From positions 1,178,001 to 1,242,000 of the forward strand of contig NC_037646.1 in assembly GCF_003254395.2 (NCBI RefSeq): a DNA stretch of 64,000 nt, read 5' to 3'. The DNA is from Apis mellifera (lineage: Eukaryota; Arthropoda; Insecta; Hymenoptera; Apidae). Positions 9,086-23,355 of this stretch are shown piece by piece (the stretch's first letter is position 1; the number at the start of each line of letters is the position of its first letter). The notes under the pieces were generated by a model. The model had not been told where the DNA came from. It saw nothing but the letters and a program-made list of their open reading frames with translations, and searched no databases. The position numbers were made by a program, and so were the translations under genes.

Positions 9086-12000
9086 TTTTCTAGAATTGAT
9101 TCTTGAAAAATGTCTTAAATTAATAAATATATTAATCTCTTGTATATCTTTTTCTGAATATTCTTCATTTAATTCTTTCTTAAAATATAGAATAAAAAAA
9201 TGATATTTTCTTTACTTATTAATTATCTTCATATTTTTTTTCAATTTATCTTATTATTCTGTGTAATTTTTTTGCATGTGCATTTTTTAAAAAAAAAAAT
9301 AAAACTAAATTGGAATTATTCTTCGATAAATAGTATCTTACATTCATATCTTTATAATAATAATATAATCTTTATAATAATAATATAATTAATAATATAT
9401 ATAATCTTAATATCAAACAGTAATAATCTATCATTCAATTATTGATTAAGATTGATAATCATTCAATTTGATAAAAAAGTAATTTTTTTTGTTAATTTCT
9501 TTGTTAATTTCTAGTTATTTACGATTTTATTTTATTCACGTGTGTTTAAACGTAAATTAGAAAGTTCGCAATATGTTTTTGATCAAAAAATTGGCGGTAA
9601 ATTTGATTGTGAAGTGTGAAATTTAAATATATTTTATTTGTGAAAGTTACATGTCTATCGTTTGAATTTTTTTTCTAAATCTCAGATTTATACTAATTGC
9701 TTTTCTGCCAAAATTTTAAAATTTTCTAATTTTAAAATTCCTCTTAAAGGACTATATCTTACAAGATATCATCCTTTTATGCACTTTTTTGATTTAGATT
9801 TTATATTTGAACAATGAGACAATGTACAATGAGGCAATTGTGAAATGTGATAGAAAAGATCTTGCGATTGATCAAATTAATCAGATAAATGCCACATGTT
9901 TAAAAAAAATTTAAAAATACAAAAATTGAATAAATTTAAAGGACGATTTTTGATAATAAATTTAAAAATTCAGTAAAAAATGGATAATAATAATTAAAAT
10001 TTACATTTTAATTATTTATATTCTTTATTTATATTCTTAGATATAATAAACTATAAGTTTCATCATAATACTTCACAATAATATTCTGAATATCCATTAG
10101 GATATCCTTTTATACTTTTATCCTTTTATATACTTTTTTAATAGGAAATTTTAAATGGAAAATTATTCTTGAGAAAATTCCGAAATAATAGCATATTTTT
10201 GAATACGAAAAAGTTAAAATGAAATTGTAATGAAACAATTGTACGTATAAAGTTCAATTGAATATGGTCGAATATTTTATGAGGAATTAAAATTATCAAA
10301 AAATTTTAACAAATTCGATTAGAAAGGAAAATCTCTTATTGTAGAAATAATTTTTTTGTAAATCAACTGCGAAGGAGATTTCAAAATCAACTTAATTTTT
10401 TAATGGAACTATATAATTTTTATTTTTAATACGTTAATCAATTTGTCTACTTATACATATTAATCTATTTGAGTAAAAAAAACTATTAATTTAGAAAATA
10501 TTTGAATTTGAAATTTGTAAAACTTATTATATGAAATACAAAGAGAACAAAAGAATATCACATCACATGTTTTTATCCAAATTACTTTTCATGTTTTTTT
10601 TTGTTTTTTATATGATTTGTTTAATTATTAAATCATATTAAATTATTAAATTATTAAATCTGATTTATTAAATCTTTAAAAATAATTAATTATATATTTT
10701 ATAATATAACTTAAAGTTTTTAACATTAAAACATATTCATTAATATTTTTATTTTTTTTTATGATTAAGAAAATTAATAATATGAAAATATTGTTGATAA
10801 AATTATTATTTTTTATTTAAATAAAAATTTAGAGATAAAAATATAATTACATATATCTATTTATTTTCATGATTTTAATTACAATCATTTATATATATAT
10901 ATATGTAAAATATATTTAAATATTATAGACAGATAATTGTAATGTTAAATGTCGAAGGATACGATTGATTTCATTAAATATGTATTTTTTTTTTTTCATT
11001 AAATTGCTAATACAGAAATCATATACATATAATAAAACATATAACAAAATTTTCTATTTAAAGAAGAATAAACATCAAGGAAATCGATCTTGATATTAAC
11101 ATTTCTTATCCGGAAAATTATCATTGACGTATATGCTATTATACGTATATTAATTTGCAATTTTTTCTAAGCACCAGCAGCCATTTTATCGTCTGTCGTT
11201 TATATTTCTATATGATAATAGCAATAAAGATATGAAAATGTTCGACATTGTACGCCTTTCCTTTACCTATTTCTCAAAGCTTTGCACGAATAGAAGAAAA
11301 CAATTTATGATTCGGAATTCTCCGTTGCAAAAAGTGTTCTTACCATTAATGTAACTAATTGTATTTCACATTCATTTCCGTTAGCAAAGTCATAAATGAA
11401 ATGCATGTCACTTTAACAAACGTGTATATAACTTTTCACATGAGTATTTAATATACAACAATATATAGATATCTATTGAATATTCTGTCTTATTGATAAC
11501 AATTATTATTTGTAAATATAAGATAAAATTAGAATTATTGAATGTATATAATAGTAGCGTATATTAAGGATTTAAGTACTTAAGAAGTACTTTTTCAAAT
11601 CATCCGTAAAATTAAAGTGTATAGAACATTTGTTCATATAATATTTTTTTGTTGTTGTGATCTATCTTTTGAAGTATGGATGTAAATTCATGGAATAGAA
11701 TATATTTAAATGATAGCAAAAGTTTTGAATCAGAGATATTGAATTATGTAAATTTGCATAAATGGTTTTTCAGATGTATTATCATCACAAATTATTATTG
11801 ACAGTTATTCAAAAAATTATGTATATATTTATTCTTGTAATGAAAATTGGATTAAATAAAAAATGAATATAAACACGCATATATATATTATAATTTTTAA
11901 AAAGACTTTGAATAAGAAATTATTATTATCTATATTTAACTCGCAATGTTGGATAATTTCAATAACATACAAATTGAATATTAAATCCAAAAGAACCTAT

Positions 12001-12436
12001 AATAAAATATATTTTCCATTTTTTTTTTCAAAATATGAAATATATCAAAATCTTATTATAGATATGTATTTTTTATATAAAATAACAATTATATTAATTA
12101 TTATCATGAATTTGAATTGATACAAGTCTGAATTTGAATAAATAAGCAAAAAAAATATAAAAATATTATTATTGTGCTTAAATCATAAAATTGAATATAT
12201 ACATTGACATATCGTGATATAATAAATAATTATATTATAAATATGATATAACTTATTTATAAACTAAGTTTTGAATCATAATCATTTTAGAATTAATTAA
12301 TATTTCTGTAAACGATGAATTATTGTTTCAGTTTTTTTATTTGTATATATAAATATATAATTTATTATTTTGAATTTTAATTTTCAGAATTTAAATTGGG
12401 TAGTTAAGAACGAGTTTTTTTTAACAATTTAAATAC

Positions 12437-12442
<6 letters not shown>
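9086..12442. other. AT-rich intergenic DNA, no gene seen
   Basis: Very A/T-rich, low complexity. The longer open frames (9200-9388 and 11863-12120 on plus) are dominated by Ile, Phe, Asn and Lys and lack any motif. A slightly less AT-rich patch near 11100-11400 holds no readable frame. I see nothing else. Confidence 0.6.

Positions 12443-12483
<41 letters not shown>
12443..12483. repeat. (TA)n microsatellite
   Basis: An uninterrupted run of about 20 TA dinucleotides, flanked by TACATATACA. Confidence 0.9.
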
Positions 12484-12484
<1 letters not shown>

Positions 12485-14128
12485 TTGTATTATATATGAT
12501 GCATTAAGAATAATTGTAAAATATATTCTTGACATTTTTAATTTATCAACAAATTTAGATTATTTTTAAAAAATATTTTATTTCCGTATTGAATATATAT
12601 ATTATTGTTTATTAGATTTTTGCCATATATTGTTCCATTGGTTATATAATATTAATTTTTGTCTCACTGAAAAATATTATATTTCTTAAAAAATTTTTAT
12701 CCTAATTTACATATTTTCCAGTGAATATAATTTCTTAATAAATTTATATTAAAAACGAATTGTGAAAGAAAGTTCTTCTATCAATTTTTAAATTATAGAA
12801 TTTTTTCATGCTATATTCTATATTGCATTATTTCTATTCATTATTTCTATTTTTATTACATATTAAATATTGCATATTACGTAATTACGTATTATTTCTA
12901 TTAATATATTGTTATTAATTTATGAAAATTCTAATATTAAATTTCGCATATTTATCGTAAATTTGAATTTACTGTTTACAAATTGCCCATCAACATCTGC
13001 TAATAATTTCTTATTCTTTCATATTTACTATGAATTATTTCTTTCATAATGATTTTTATTTATAATTTTTTAAATTATGGAATGCATTTTTTTCTATCAT
13101 TTTCACGATTTCAAAGAATAAAAGATTTTTCTTTACAATACAATTTTATTATCAATTTATCCATTGAAATTTCAGTTTTTTTTTAATATTTTTTTATTAT
13201 TAATAAAATTCATTTAAATAAATAATAACAATTTATTATTTCTTTTGGCAATTGTAAAATGAAAAATATTTCATTTTTCTTCAATAATAATTCAACTATC
13301 ATATGGATCTATATTATAATTTGAATGAAGAAGAAAAATATGTAGATTCGATTTTATGTAATATTATATGTTTTTTCATTTTATTTTAAAATTTTTTAAC
13401 AAATTTTATTTTATCAAAATAATTTCAAGTAAAAATATGTATATTTTTTTATAACATATTTTTTACACTTAAAAGAAGAAAAATTGCCTTAAAATCATAG
13501 AAATACATCCATTTAACGATTTATGACTGCATTATTCTTGAAATATATTATTATTTATTATTAATTATATTATATATAAATAATTATATTATATATTATT
13601 TATATTATATATACTATTTGAAACATTTTATAAAACAATTTATAATTTAATATAATTGCATCTAAAGATTAAAATGATTCATTTTTATTAGAAAAATTTT
13701 TTAAATCCAGGCATATTATTTTGATATTTATTCATTTGCATATGTTATCTAATTATTTAAAAAAAAATTTTCTCATTGATTTTAATGATTTTTTAAAGTA
13801 TTGTAGAGATATGAATTCCTTTTCCTGAATATAACCTCACTTAATTTTAGTTTTCAAAATAGTTTACAAAAATAAATTTATTACACAGAATTTTATTACC
13901 TATACCTGACCATAAAAAACATATATAAATATTTATCTTCTTAATGTATTTATTTTATGATGTGCTAATGTAAACACATTACATATCTATAAATTTACTA
14001 CATTCGTTATAAATATATATATATGTAAAAAAACATAAAAATATAAATGATAGATCAGTCAAAAGATTACTATCTTTCGAATTCGTGGTACGCAAAAATA
14101 AAATAAATAATTACAAAATAAACAATCA

Positions 14129-14173
14129 GGCAACCGAAATAATAAATATGAAATATAATAATTTCGGTTGTCC
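14129..14173. repeat. Short inverted repeat around CAACCGAAAT
   Basis: GGCAACCGAAATAAT is followed after about 14 bases by ATAATTTCGGTTGTCC. The arms pair over about 15 bp with one bulge and one mismatch. The function is unknown; it could be a hairpin RNA or a chance fold in AT-rich DNA, although the CCGAAAT core is unusual here. Confidence 0.5.
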
Positions 14174-14634
14174 AAAAATTGTTTTATATTTTATTTTTAT
14201 TTGCATTCTATTGATTCAATAGGAATCTATAATATTCGAAATTACTGAATTAAATCAGGACAAATTTTGTTTTTAATCGTAACACGAAATTGTAATAATT
14301 AATTATAATATGTTCAAACTCGATATGAATTGACGTTAAATTTTTTGAAGTCCATAATTCGCGGGCAAGTAGATTTTTTGATTCGTGGATTAATAGATTT
14401 TAGAGTGAAATAAATTGGTTTATCCCGATCTTAGTAAGAAGTGGATATTCATGTACATAAAAATCTATGTAATATTTTTTGCAAATATTTCAAGAAACGA
14501 GTCTTACGGTTACGTATATAAAAAAAATTGTTCGAAATTTTATTTTCTGTGATATATCTAAAAATCATCGGCGAGGAAGATTCTTTTTTAAATAAATATT
14601 ATAAATTTTTATTAATAAAATATTTTAATAAAAA

Positions 14635-14682
14635 GGAATTGTGTGGAAGAAATTGATGTAATTTCTTCGTTCACACAATTTC
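14635..14682. repeat. Hairpin with 11+8-9 bp stem and 5-base loop
   Basis: GGAATTGTGTG GAAGAAATT pairs with AATTTCTTC GTT CACACAATTTC around the loop GATGT, leaving one three-base bulge. The stem is unusually good for this background. It is shorter than a normal microRNA precursor. Confidence 0.5.
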
Positions 14683-15232
14683 AAGCTTGTAACTTGATAA
14701 TAATCGATTCGTTTTACTCTTTTCTATTTCTTACAGGATTCTATCCGCGATTGTTAATCACATAGCATCATCTTTCGTTCTATCATATGATTCGTCACCA
14801 AATTCTTTTATATACATATTGAGTTTGTTGATTCGATATAAATTCATAAATATTCATATTTTTGAATTAATATTGAATGAATATCTATTATTTTTATATT
14901 AATAAAACCAACTGATAAAATAACAATATTGGAACATTCGTATTAAAATAAGCCATCGAATGAGTATTCAAGAAAATTTTGTTTTTATTATTATTCAATA
15001 TTATGAGCTTTGATAGCACGTGAAAAGTCATGAATCATGGCAGGAAATGACGCTAATCATTAATTATCGATTCTTATTAATATTCAAAATATCGATTTAA
15101 TGACTCGTTTTATATTGATGGGCACGCAAGATCATTATATTATTTAGTAAATTAATTAATTTTATTATTAAATAATTATAAATTAATTATTTATTGTAAT
15201 TATTGTGAAAATTATAAATAAAAATATATTAT

Positions 15233-15400
15233 TTGGAAGAAAATAAGTGCCAGTCAAATACAACAATATTATTGATTTCTTTCAAAGGACTTGTATCGAT
15301 TACTATTACCACGAATGGCCAGTGCAGTTGCACTTGCAACAAAATTACCAGAATTTTCTTCGACATATGGTTCCAGGATCAAAGTCTTTTTATATATAAA
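15233..15400. other. GC-richer island with short open frames on both strands, unassigned
   Basis: About 120 bp stand out by composition. In one plus frame, after one stop, it reads FLSKDLYRLLLPRMASA then VALATKLPEFSSTYG. It is preceded by a possible acceptor (TTTCTTTCAAAG, ending near 15288). On the minus strand it reads TLILEPYVEENSGNF then VASATALAIR, followed by a GTAATA donor-like site. It could be an isolated exon or the remnant of an old gene. I do not recognise either protein. Confidence 0.3.
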
Positions 15401-15439
15401 AAATATAAATTTAGAATAAAAATAAATATATTATTATAA

Positions 15440-17095
15440 TTTAATGTATTCTTTTTTTTACGATATTTAAAAGAAATATTAAAATAATTGAAAATTCATT
15501 ATTTATTTTTGATATACTATTGGTATATCATATGTAGTTTAATATGTGATAATGTATCTGTGTTTTAAATATATATGAATATGTTAATAATGTGTCATGG
15601 AGAAAATTTTAATTTAGATTATAAGATATTGATAAATCTGTGTCATTATTATTTATGTTTTGGTAAAATTTATGCGTTTACTTATACATAGCATGATCAT
15701 ATAAAAAATACTCTCTCCTCATTTTTCAATATAAAACTTGAAAATTTAATTATATTCAATTAGATCATTAAATTGATTGATAGATTCTCACAAATATGCC
15801 AAAAAATAATACAATGCAAGAATGATAATTTATGGAAATAAATTTATCAAAACAATAATAAATTCAAATTCAATAATAAAAAATATATGTCTAATATGTT
15901 GTTCGGATTAAAAAATATATTCTGCAATTATTAATTTTTAACATATTAAGTGATTAATAAGATATAAGTAAAGCAAATATATATATTTACATATATATAT
16001 TCTTCCACTTAGTTTTTCATAATAACATTATATATATAAATAAAAATTATTTTAATCTATAATGATTGTACGAATTTAATAAAATTGTTCGTTTAATTTA
16101 TTTGATATTATCTATCATATTTGTACATCAATAAAATCTTTCTGTCAATATTTTAATACAGTTTCATAATTAATTTCTCTCAAAAATAATAATGTCTTAT
16201 ATTATTATGATATATTACTCCGAATTTACAGATTTTTATTTTTATTTTAAAAAGATAAAAAAAAAATTCTGTTCTGTAAAATCCATAACATTTATATTTA
16301 TTTAAAATATTCTGTATAAAATTCCTTAAACTTTTTTTATTTAGTTTTTATTCTTCCTTCAATATTATTATTCCTTCATCAAAAAATAAAATAGATATTT
16401 TCTTCTATATACATATATATAAATTATATATATAATCACATAATATGATATAATGATATAATATATATATATCAAAAATATGCAAAAATATAATAACAGA
16501 AAACTGTACAAAAGAAGTTTTTCTAACCGGGAATTGAATAATAGTTACTTTGTTTACGAAATTATTGTAATCTACGTGTTATCAAATACACATATGTTAT
16601 ACAAATCAATCTCTTTCCGCTTGAATTGTAATAGTGTTCAAATATTATGCAATGATATAATGCATCAATGTCAAAGAAGATTGTTTTCAAAATTGTACAA
16701 AATATTTTTTATTTTGTTGAAATATATTTATTGAAATCAATCGTCAAAATTAAAAAATAATTAAATTTTGTTTAAAAAATTTTCAATTTTTAAATTATTG
16801 TAAAATTTTCCAAAAATAAAAATCTCTGAAAGATTCAAACTATGAATGGATATTTATTATTAATGACAGTGTGATGGCAATGACTTCTATGAAATATGCT
16901 TAATGCCGGTTAAAATTAAAAGATATTTTAAAATTATCACAATTCACAAGAGAATATCTTTTTGAACGATTTACATTTTATATGGATTAATATTAGTTGT
17001 ATCATTTCAATGTGTTTATATTAACAAAAGATTACGCATACACTATCATAGATAGATATAGACGAATCATAATAATTTTTTATTAATTCATATTG
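15440..17095. other. AT-rich intergenic DNA, no gene seen
   Basis: Low-complexity A/T-rich sequence with TA-type runs near 15980 and 16420. An 84-codon plus frame at 16480-16734 has no motif and an amino acid bias expected from AT-rich noncoding DNA. Confidence 0.6.
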
Positions 17096-17262
17096 AAAAA
17101 ATTGATTCTATATTCATTTAAAAAATTAATTCTATATTCATTTAAAAAATTGATTCTATATTCATTTAAAAAATTGATTCTATATTCATTTAAAAAATTG
17201 ATTCTATATTCATTTAAAAAATTGATTCTATATTCATTTAAAAAATTAATTCTATATTCATT
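17096..17262. repeat. 24-bp minisatellite, seven copies
   Basis: The unit AAAAAATTGATTCTATATTC+ATTT begins at 17096, 17120, 17144, 17168, 17192, 17216 and 17240. Copies 2 and 7 have TTAATTC in place of TTGATTC, and otherwise the array is essentially perfect. The high identity suggests recent expansion. Confidence 0.9.
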
Positions 17263-20200
17263 GATTTGATATTTTTTATTTTTCGATATATTTCATCTTT
17301 CAAGAATTAATTAATAATAAATTTAGAATAGAAGTTCCATTGTATCTCAAAAAAAGCAGTTTGTATATATAGTAAAAAATTATTTAAAATCTCATTTTTC
17401 ATAAAATATTTAAAAATTTTAAAATTGAAGAAGAAATAGCTTTTAGTAGATGATTGATTGAAATATTGAAATATGTTATTCAAAATATAAAAAAAATTTT
17501 GTTATTTATAATATATGCTCAACATTAACAATCTGTATTTTTATTAATTATAAAAGAAATGAACATAAATTTATTTATTGCGATAAAATAATTTTAATGA
17601 ATAAATTTTATATAGATACATGAATATTCTCGTATAAACAATTGAATTGTACGTTTAAAAATAAAAATAAAAATATCAAAGAAAAATGATATATTCATAA
17701 AAATAAAATATAGAATGAATTATTTAAAAATTATATAAGAAAAAATAATTTTGAATATTTTAAATTGTTTAAAATATATCAAGACCAATAGTTAATTTGT
17801 ATAAAAAATTTCTATATTAATTATTTTATTATAAATTTTTTAAGTGTTCAAATATTTTTATAAAAAAGAGTTATGATTTCATTTAATTTTTTATATTATT
17901 TTATTATATCGAGTTAATTAAATAAATTGTACGTATTTGTAAAATTTAATAAATATAATTAATAAAAAATACGATTAAAAATAATTAATAAAAATATAGA
18001 TATGATAATAATTGAAATTATATATACGAACATTTTTATTTTCATATTTATAATTATAATTATAACTATGTAGAGGTGAGAATGACCAAAATAATTGATC
18101 ACATCTATAAATTTATCTATCTAGCTATAAATAGGAGGATAAGGAAATATGATAAAGCAGAACAATAACAAAGTAATAGAAGACATTGGCGTAATTTCAA
18201 TAAATAGAACAGAGATTTTTAACATATTTTGATCTGCAATGAGATTATTGAGAATCTAAAGATAGGCGGAATGAATAGTTTCCCTTTTTGCCTCTGCGTC
18301 CAAAAGCTTGTAAGAGATTTTTCTGTACATAGTATATATATTATACATATTTATCTATGGTATTGTTTTCTTAAAAACGATTTTTAATAGTTGAGTCTAT
18401 GTCAAATCTACGTGTACAAAAAATTGATTGTTTCATTTTGCAATTGACAAATAATGTATGCAATTTTACACATATATGCAATATACACACAAAAAATCTC
18501 CAAATCAAGGTAAGATTTTCTTGATCTCTTATTCATTCTCTAATCAATTTTTGTCGTCGAAAGAAATATTGTCATTTATCTTTACATGCCTAAAAAGCAA
18601 CATTGCAAGTGTTCAAAATTGTAACTGAAAAAGAAAAATAGCAAACAGTATGTAATTTATACAAAAGATTCCAAAGAATTTCCAATGTATTTAAAATATT
18701 AAATTTCAAATTTTTAGTACCATGTGTAATTATATATGCGCACAAAATTTTTTTTTTTTATATTTTCTAAATAAAATAATTTAGGAAAAATAGAAGAAAT
18801 TATAGAAAATATAGTTATAGAAAGAAACTTTTAATAAGAGAAAAATAAATTAAAATCAATAAATAAATAATTTTGTATGAATTTTTATATCAAAATCATA
18901 TTGAACAAATATCATGTTATGCAAAAATTGCAATAATTTATAAATATTGTTTAATTATATATTCATTATATAAGGATTAGCTGTATTTATATATCTTACT
19001 TTTTCATAGTAATTAATAAAATTTCTTTTTACTTTAATTATAGAGGAATAGATATAAAATATAATGTAGTATAGATATAAAATATAAAATATGAGTTATA
19101 AAGATTTTAATCTATACATATAATAGATAGAGATCTTAATAATAAAATAGTAATATAATAGTAAAACTAATAGTAATTATTATGTAAATTAAAGCTTAAA
19201 TGATTTTTTTTTAGTATATATTTTTTATTTCCTCTCAATGAGAGGTTTTTGTGTATGTATGATATAATATATAACATTTATAATTAATTAATTAATTAAC
19301 GAAAGAATAATTTAAAGGGAAAAAATATTCAATTCGTTCATTTTGCAAATTTTGTTTCTATTGAAAATCTTTGGGAAATACTAGAAAACTGCATGTAAAT
19401 GCAAAACAATTTAATAATAATTAATTTTAAATTTATAAGAATTGAAAGATAAAGCATGCATTAATATGAACATTGAACTTAAAATAAATTTTAAATATTT
19501 TTCAAATTTAAAGTATAATTATATATATAAAATATATACTATAATAAAATAATAAATGATAGAATTTTTGAAAATTATTAAAAAAAAAATAATAAACACA
19601 CATCATTAACATGTTAATATTTTGTCAACAAAAATAAAGAAAAATAAATAAAAAAAAATACATTAAAACTAAATAAAATAAATAAAATTATAGAAATTTT
19701 CTATATCTATTTTCTATATCTTTACTAAAATTTCTAATTTTTCAAACAATTACTTGTATAGAAATTTGATTATTTAATAATCATACAGAAAAAAGGTTAT
19801 CTTATCGATTTTAATAGTCTTGAAATATGTCGAGCAATTTTTCTGTACACAAACACATACTCACATGAATGTTATATGTTGACTTTGCGTTTTCATACAC
19901 AAAAGTATGTTAACTAGAATATATCGTATTCTAATGTTCAGAGTAGATTTCACTTAATTTGAATTAGGTTTAGATTAGATTTGGTCTCTATTTAAAATCT
20001 AATAAGAATTAAATTATTTAAATAATTTAAATAAATATAAATAATTTAAAACTAAATTAAACTTAATTAATTAAATAATTTAATAATTATTTGATCGCAT
20101 TCTTTTTAATATATAAATAAATAATAATATATAAATAAATAAATAAAATCATAATTATAATGTATATTGAAACTTATTATAAATATTATAAATTAAAAAT

Positions 20201-23154
20201 AAAAATATTATAAAATATTATTACAATTGAATTTTTCTCATATTGGAAATATTCTTCATTTAAAAAAATGCTATCCGATTATCAAAATATTTACATCATG
20301 TATATCATTTATAACGAAATAAAAATTCCACAAAGTAATTAACATATAAATTCATATTCTATATTGCAAAAATATTATCATATTTTTTTTCATGCGAATT
20401 TTTTAATATATTTACAGAAATATTCTTATTTATAAATCTAATTGAAACTTAATAAATAATCAATAAAATTTAAAATATATCTGAAATTAAATAATAGTCA
20501 TATTATTATATAAAGGATGTTTTCGAAATCATGATATAAACATGTAATGATTCTTATATACAAATAAAATATATAAAAATAAGTTGAAAAAAAAGAATAA
20601 TATTTTTTCATATAAGATTTTATTTTCAAATAAATCAAGTTTGAAAAATTGTTGAATAAGTAAAATTTAGTATTTTCCAATATAAATGAATTATAAATAA
20701 TTCTAGAAACAATTTTTTTTATTTAAAAATTTATTTAATAATTTTTGGGAAATTTGAAAATTCGTCAATTCATTAATATTTCTTAATCATGAATATTCAT
20801 TCTCGATTTTTTAAAAAATAAAAATAAAATTTTATTCTATATTTTTCACTTATTTTCACATACAAAATTTATCAATAGTTTATATATTCAATCAGAAAAT
20901 AAGTAATTTCACTTATATTTGAAAAATTTTCAAATTTAATTTCCTTGAAAATTTTAAATAAAAAAATGTTATTTTTTTCTTTCTATTTATTTTTGTATAT
21001 AAAATCACCTTGTAACTATTTGTACCATAATTTCATTCTATATATATTCTTCTCTTGTAATTTTTAGAAAATATAGATTAGATAGCATTATTTAATACTG
21101 TCATCAAAAATAAAGTTTAGGTTAGATATAGGAACAGTCATAAGGCGACAATTTATCGTAAAAGATTTTTTTACGAATATTTTAGAAATTAAAAGCAAAA
21201 CCTATAACAACATATAGGAAAAAATTGTTTGAAATAATAGAATATCGATAATAATATCATAAAAATAAAAAAATGAAATCATGGAAAGAATAATTAACTA
21301 AAAAATGATAATTTATGATAAGATATTAATCATAAATTTTTAAATTGAAGAATTAGTTTCTGAGATATGAGAGAACAAAGAAAAATCAAAATTTTTCGAT
21401 ATATTTATATTTTCAAAATTCATAATAGCTGATCCAACATAACAAACTGTATATTAAAAAATATCTTAATTTTCATACTTTAATTTAATATTATTATATA
21501 TCTATTATAATTATTAATAAAATAATTTTTCGAAATTTTGTGGAAGCTGCGTATTGTAATTGTAATTGATATTTTTATATCCCAATGATTTATATGTTAG
21601 CTAATGATGTATAATTAATAAATCTATAAATTAATGAATGTCAATTACTAATTCGAACTTATAACAAAATTTTAGTTAATTCTTTTTCAATAAAATATTA
21701 AATTCATATTATATAATCATTATATCATATTGCGTAAAAATTTATTACTAAGTTATTTATTACAAGATTTTTTTTATAATATTTATCTACAGATATTTTT
21801 ATAATTATAACATTTTCTTTTTTTTTCTCAATTTTTTTATTAATATAACATATGTATTTTTAAAATCTATTCTTTTCAAATTTTTTAAAAATGTATTTTT
21901 AATGCTAATTAGCAATATATTTATTCAATAGTTAGTTTAAATTACAATATCCATAATTGTTATTGGATTTAAATTATCATTTTTAAACATAGTCAAATAA
22001 AGCAAAAAAAAAAATTTTATTTGTATTTCTTTTGAAGTAATACGAAGAACCATTGCACCATTCATATTTTGGAATAATCTTTGAACAGACCTTTAAGCAT
22101 CCGATCTTCCGAGAATCGTACGACATTGGAATTTTTCATAGAGATTAATCTAATCGATCATTCTTATGTTACGTGATATGTATTTGCGTAAACGACAAAA
22201 TAAAATTTAAATCTTAAATTTTTTATATAATTTATTACCATAATTTATTATTTTTTGGAATGCAAAAACAATTTTCATATAAAAAAAAATATTTATTCTG
22301 TAAACATTTAATTTTGTTCTCCTTTAACTATATAAATAATAAATAAAAATTCACTTCAAAAATATATTTTGATATAATATATCACATTGTCATTATTCAT
22401 TTTATTTTATTTAATCAGATAGATATTGTATTATCATATCACTTTTTTTATATTATTACATTTTTTTATATTTTTATTAAATTTAAGACATATGTTATCT
22501 TGCTTAAAGTTAAAAATTAATATATTATATTTTTATATTTTATAAATGAAAAATAATGCAAAAATTTTATTCTAAATTTTATGAATTTTTAAATTTCTTT
22601 CATTAATAATCGTATAGTTGTAATTTTCAGAACTTTTAATATAGTATGTATTTTTTATTTAATTATATTTATCGAATTATATTTAAATTTAATAAATAGA
22701 TTTAATGAGAGGAATTATTAAGTTTAAAAAAATACATTATTTATATACCTATATATGTAATATATATTTTATTTTAAAAATTTCATTTGTAAAGCATGAA
22801 TATAATATAGAAATAATAATAATTTAATTTAATTTTGAATATATATTTTTTTTAAATTATTTAAAAAGATTTAATGATTTATATAATTTGAATAATTTTT
22901 AATAATGTTTCTCGAAATTTAGTATATATATGTTTTTGGTTATGTATGTAGTTAATCTATCTTAAAAGTATTTTCATTATTTATATGAACAGATTTGGTG
23001 ATTATAATTTGATTATTGTAATTTCATTTTAATTATTTTTAATGATTATTAAAGATCTCTATTGTATATAAAATTTTATTTTCACACTATCTCATATTAT
23101 CTCACTTATGCAGAATATTAGTACATTCATCTTTAAATGGTCGATTTTAATGAT
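17263..23154. other. AT-rich intergenic DNA, largely empty
   Basis: No gene found. Two slightly less AT-rich patches exist. At 18060-18620 there is no readable frame. At 22030-22200 the minus strand briefly reads SMKNSNVVRFSEDRM then LKGLFKDYSK between possible splice sites, without a match I can name. Open frames elsewhere, such as 20498-20680 on minus, are compositionally random. Confidence 0.55.
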
Positions 23155-23355
23155 TAAAATAAATATAATTGAATATTATTTATTAAATTATAAACAATTT
23201 AAATTCACGTTAGATAAAGCAAAATGGAAACAGTGATATGACAGAGAACGATCTCATTTTATTTATATTCTTGTATTAATTAATTAATTATTTATATTTT
23301 TGTGCTTATAACTTAATGAGTAAGTCTTAATCGATTTTTATATATTAATTTTTAT
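23155..23355. repeat. Palindromic MITE-like repeat, copy C
   Basis: It shares the family blocks: ATTTATTAAATTATAAACAA, then CACGTTAGATAAAGCAAAAT, then a centre with GATCTCATTTTATTT, then ATAACTTAATGAGTAAGTC and TTAATCGATTTTTATAT. Left and right halves are imperfect inverted copies. Terminal CAAAAGTT ends are not clear, so the limits are approximate. Confidence 0.55.

Larger units (their letters stand above)
12484..15230. other. AT-rich intergenic DNA with two small hairpins
   Basis: No coding region is visible. Two inverted repeats stand out and are listed separately (14129-14173 and 14635-14682). Confidence 0.6.

Noticed and set aside
17096..17262. Regularly spaced repeat resembling a CRISPR array
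   Set aside because: Units are head-to-tail with no unique spacers, and the genome is eukaryotic; it is a minisatellite.
22030..22200. Minus-strand reading SEDRMLKGLFKDYSK as a nicotinic-receptor-like exon
   Set aside because: Only a few residues resemble the family N-terminus, the splice sites are weak and no partner exon is visible.
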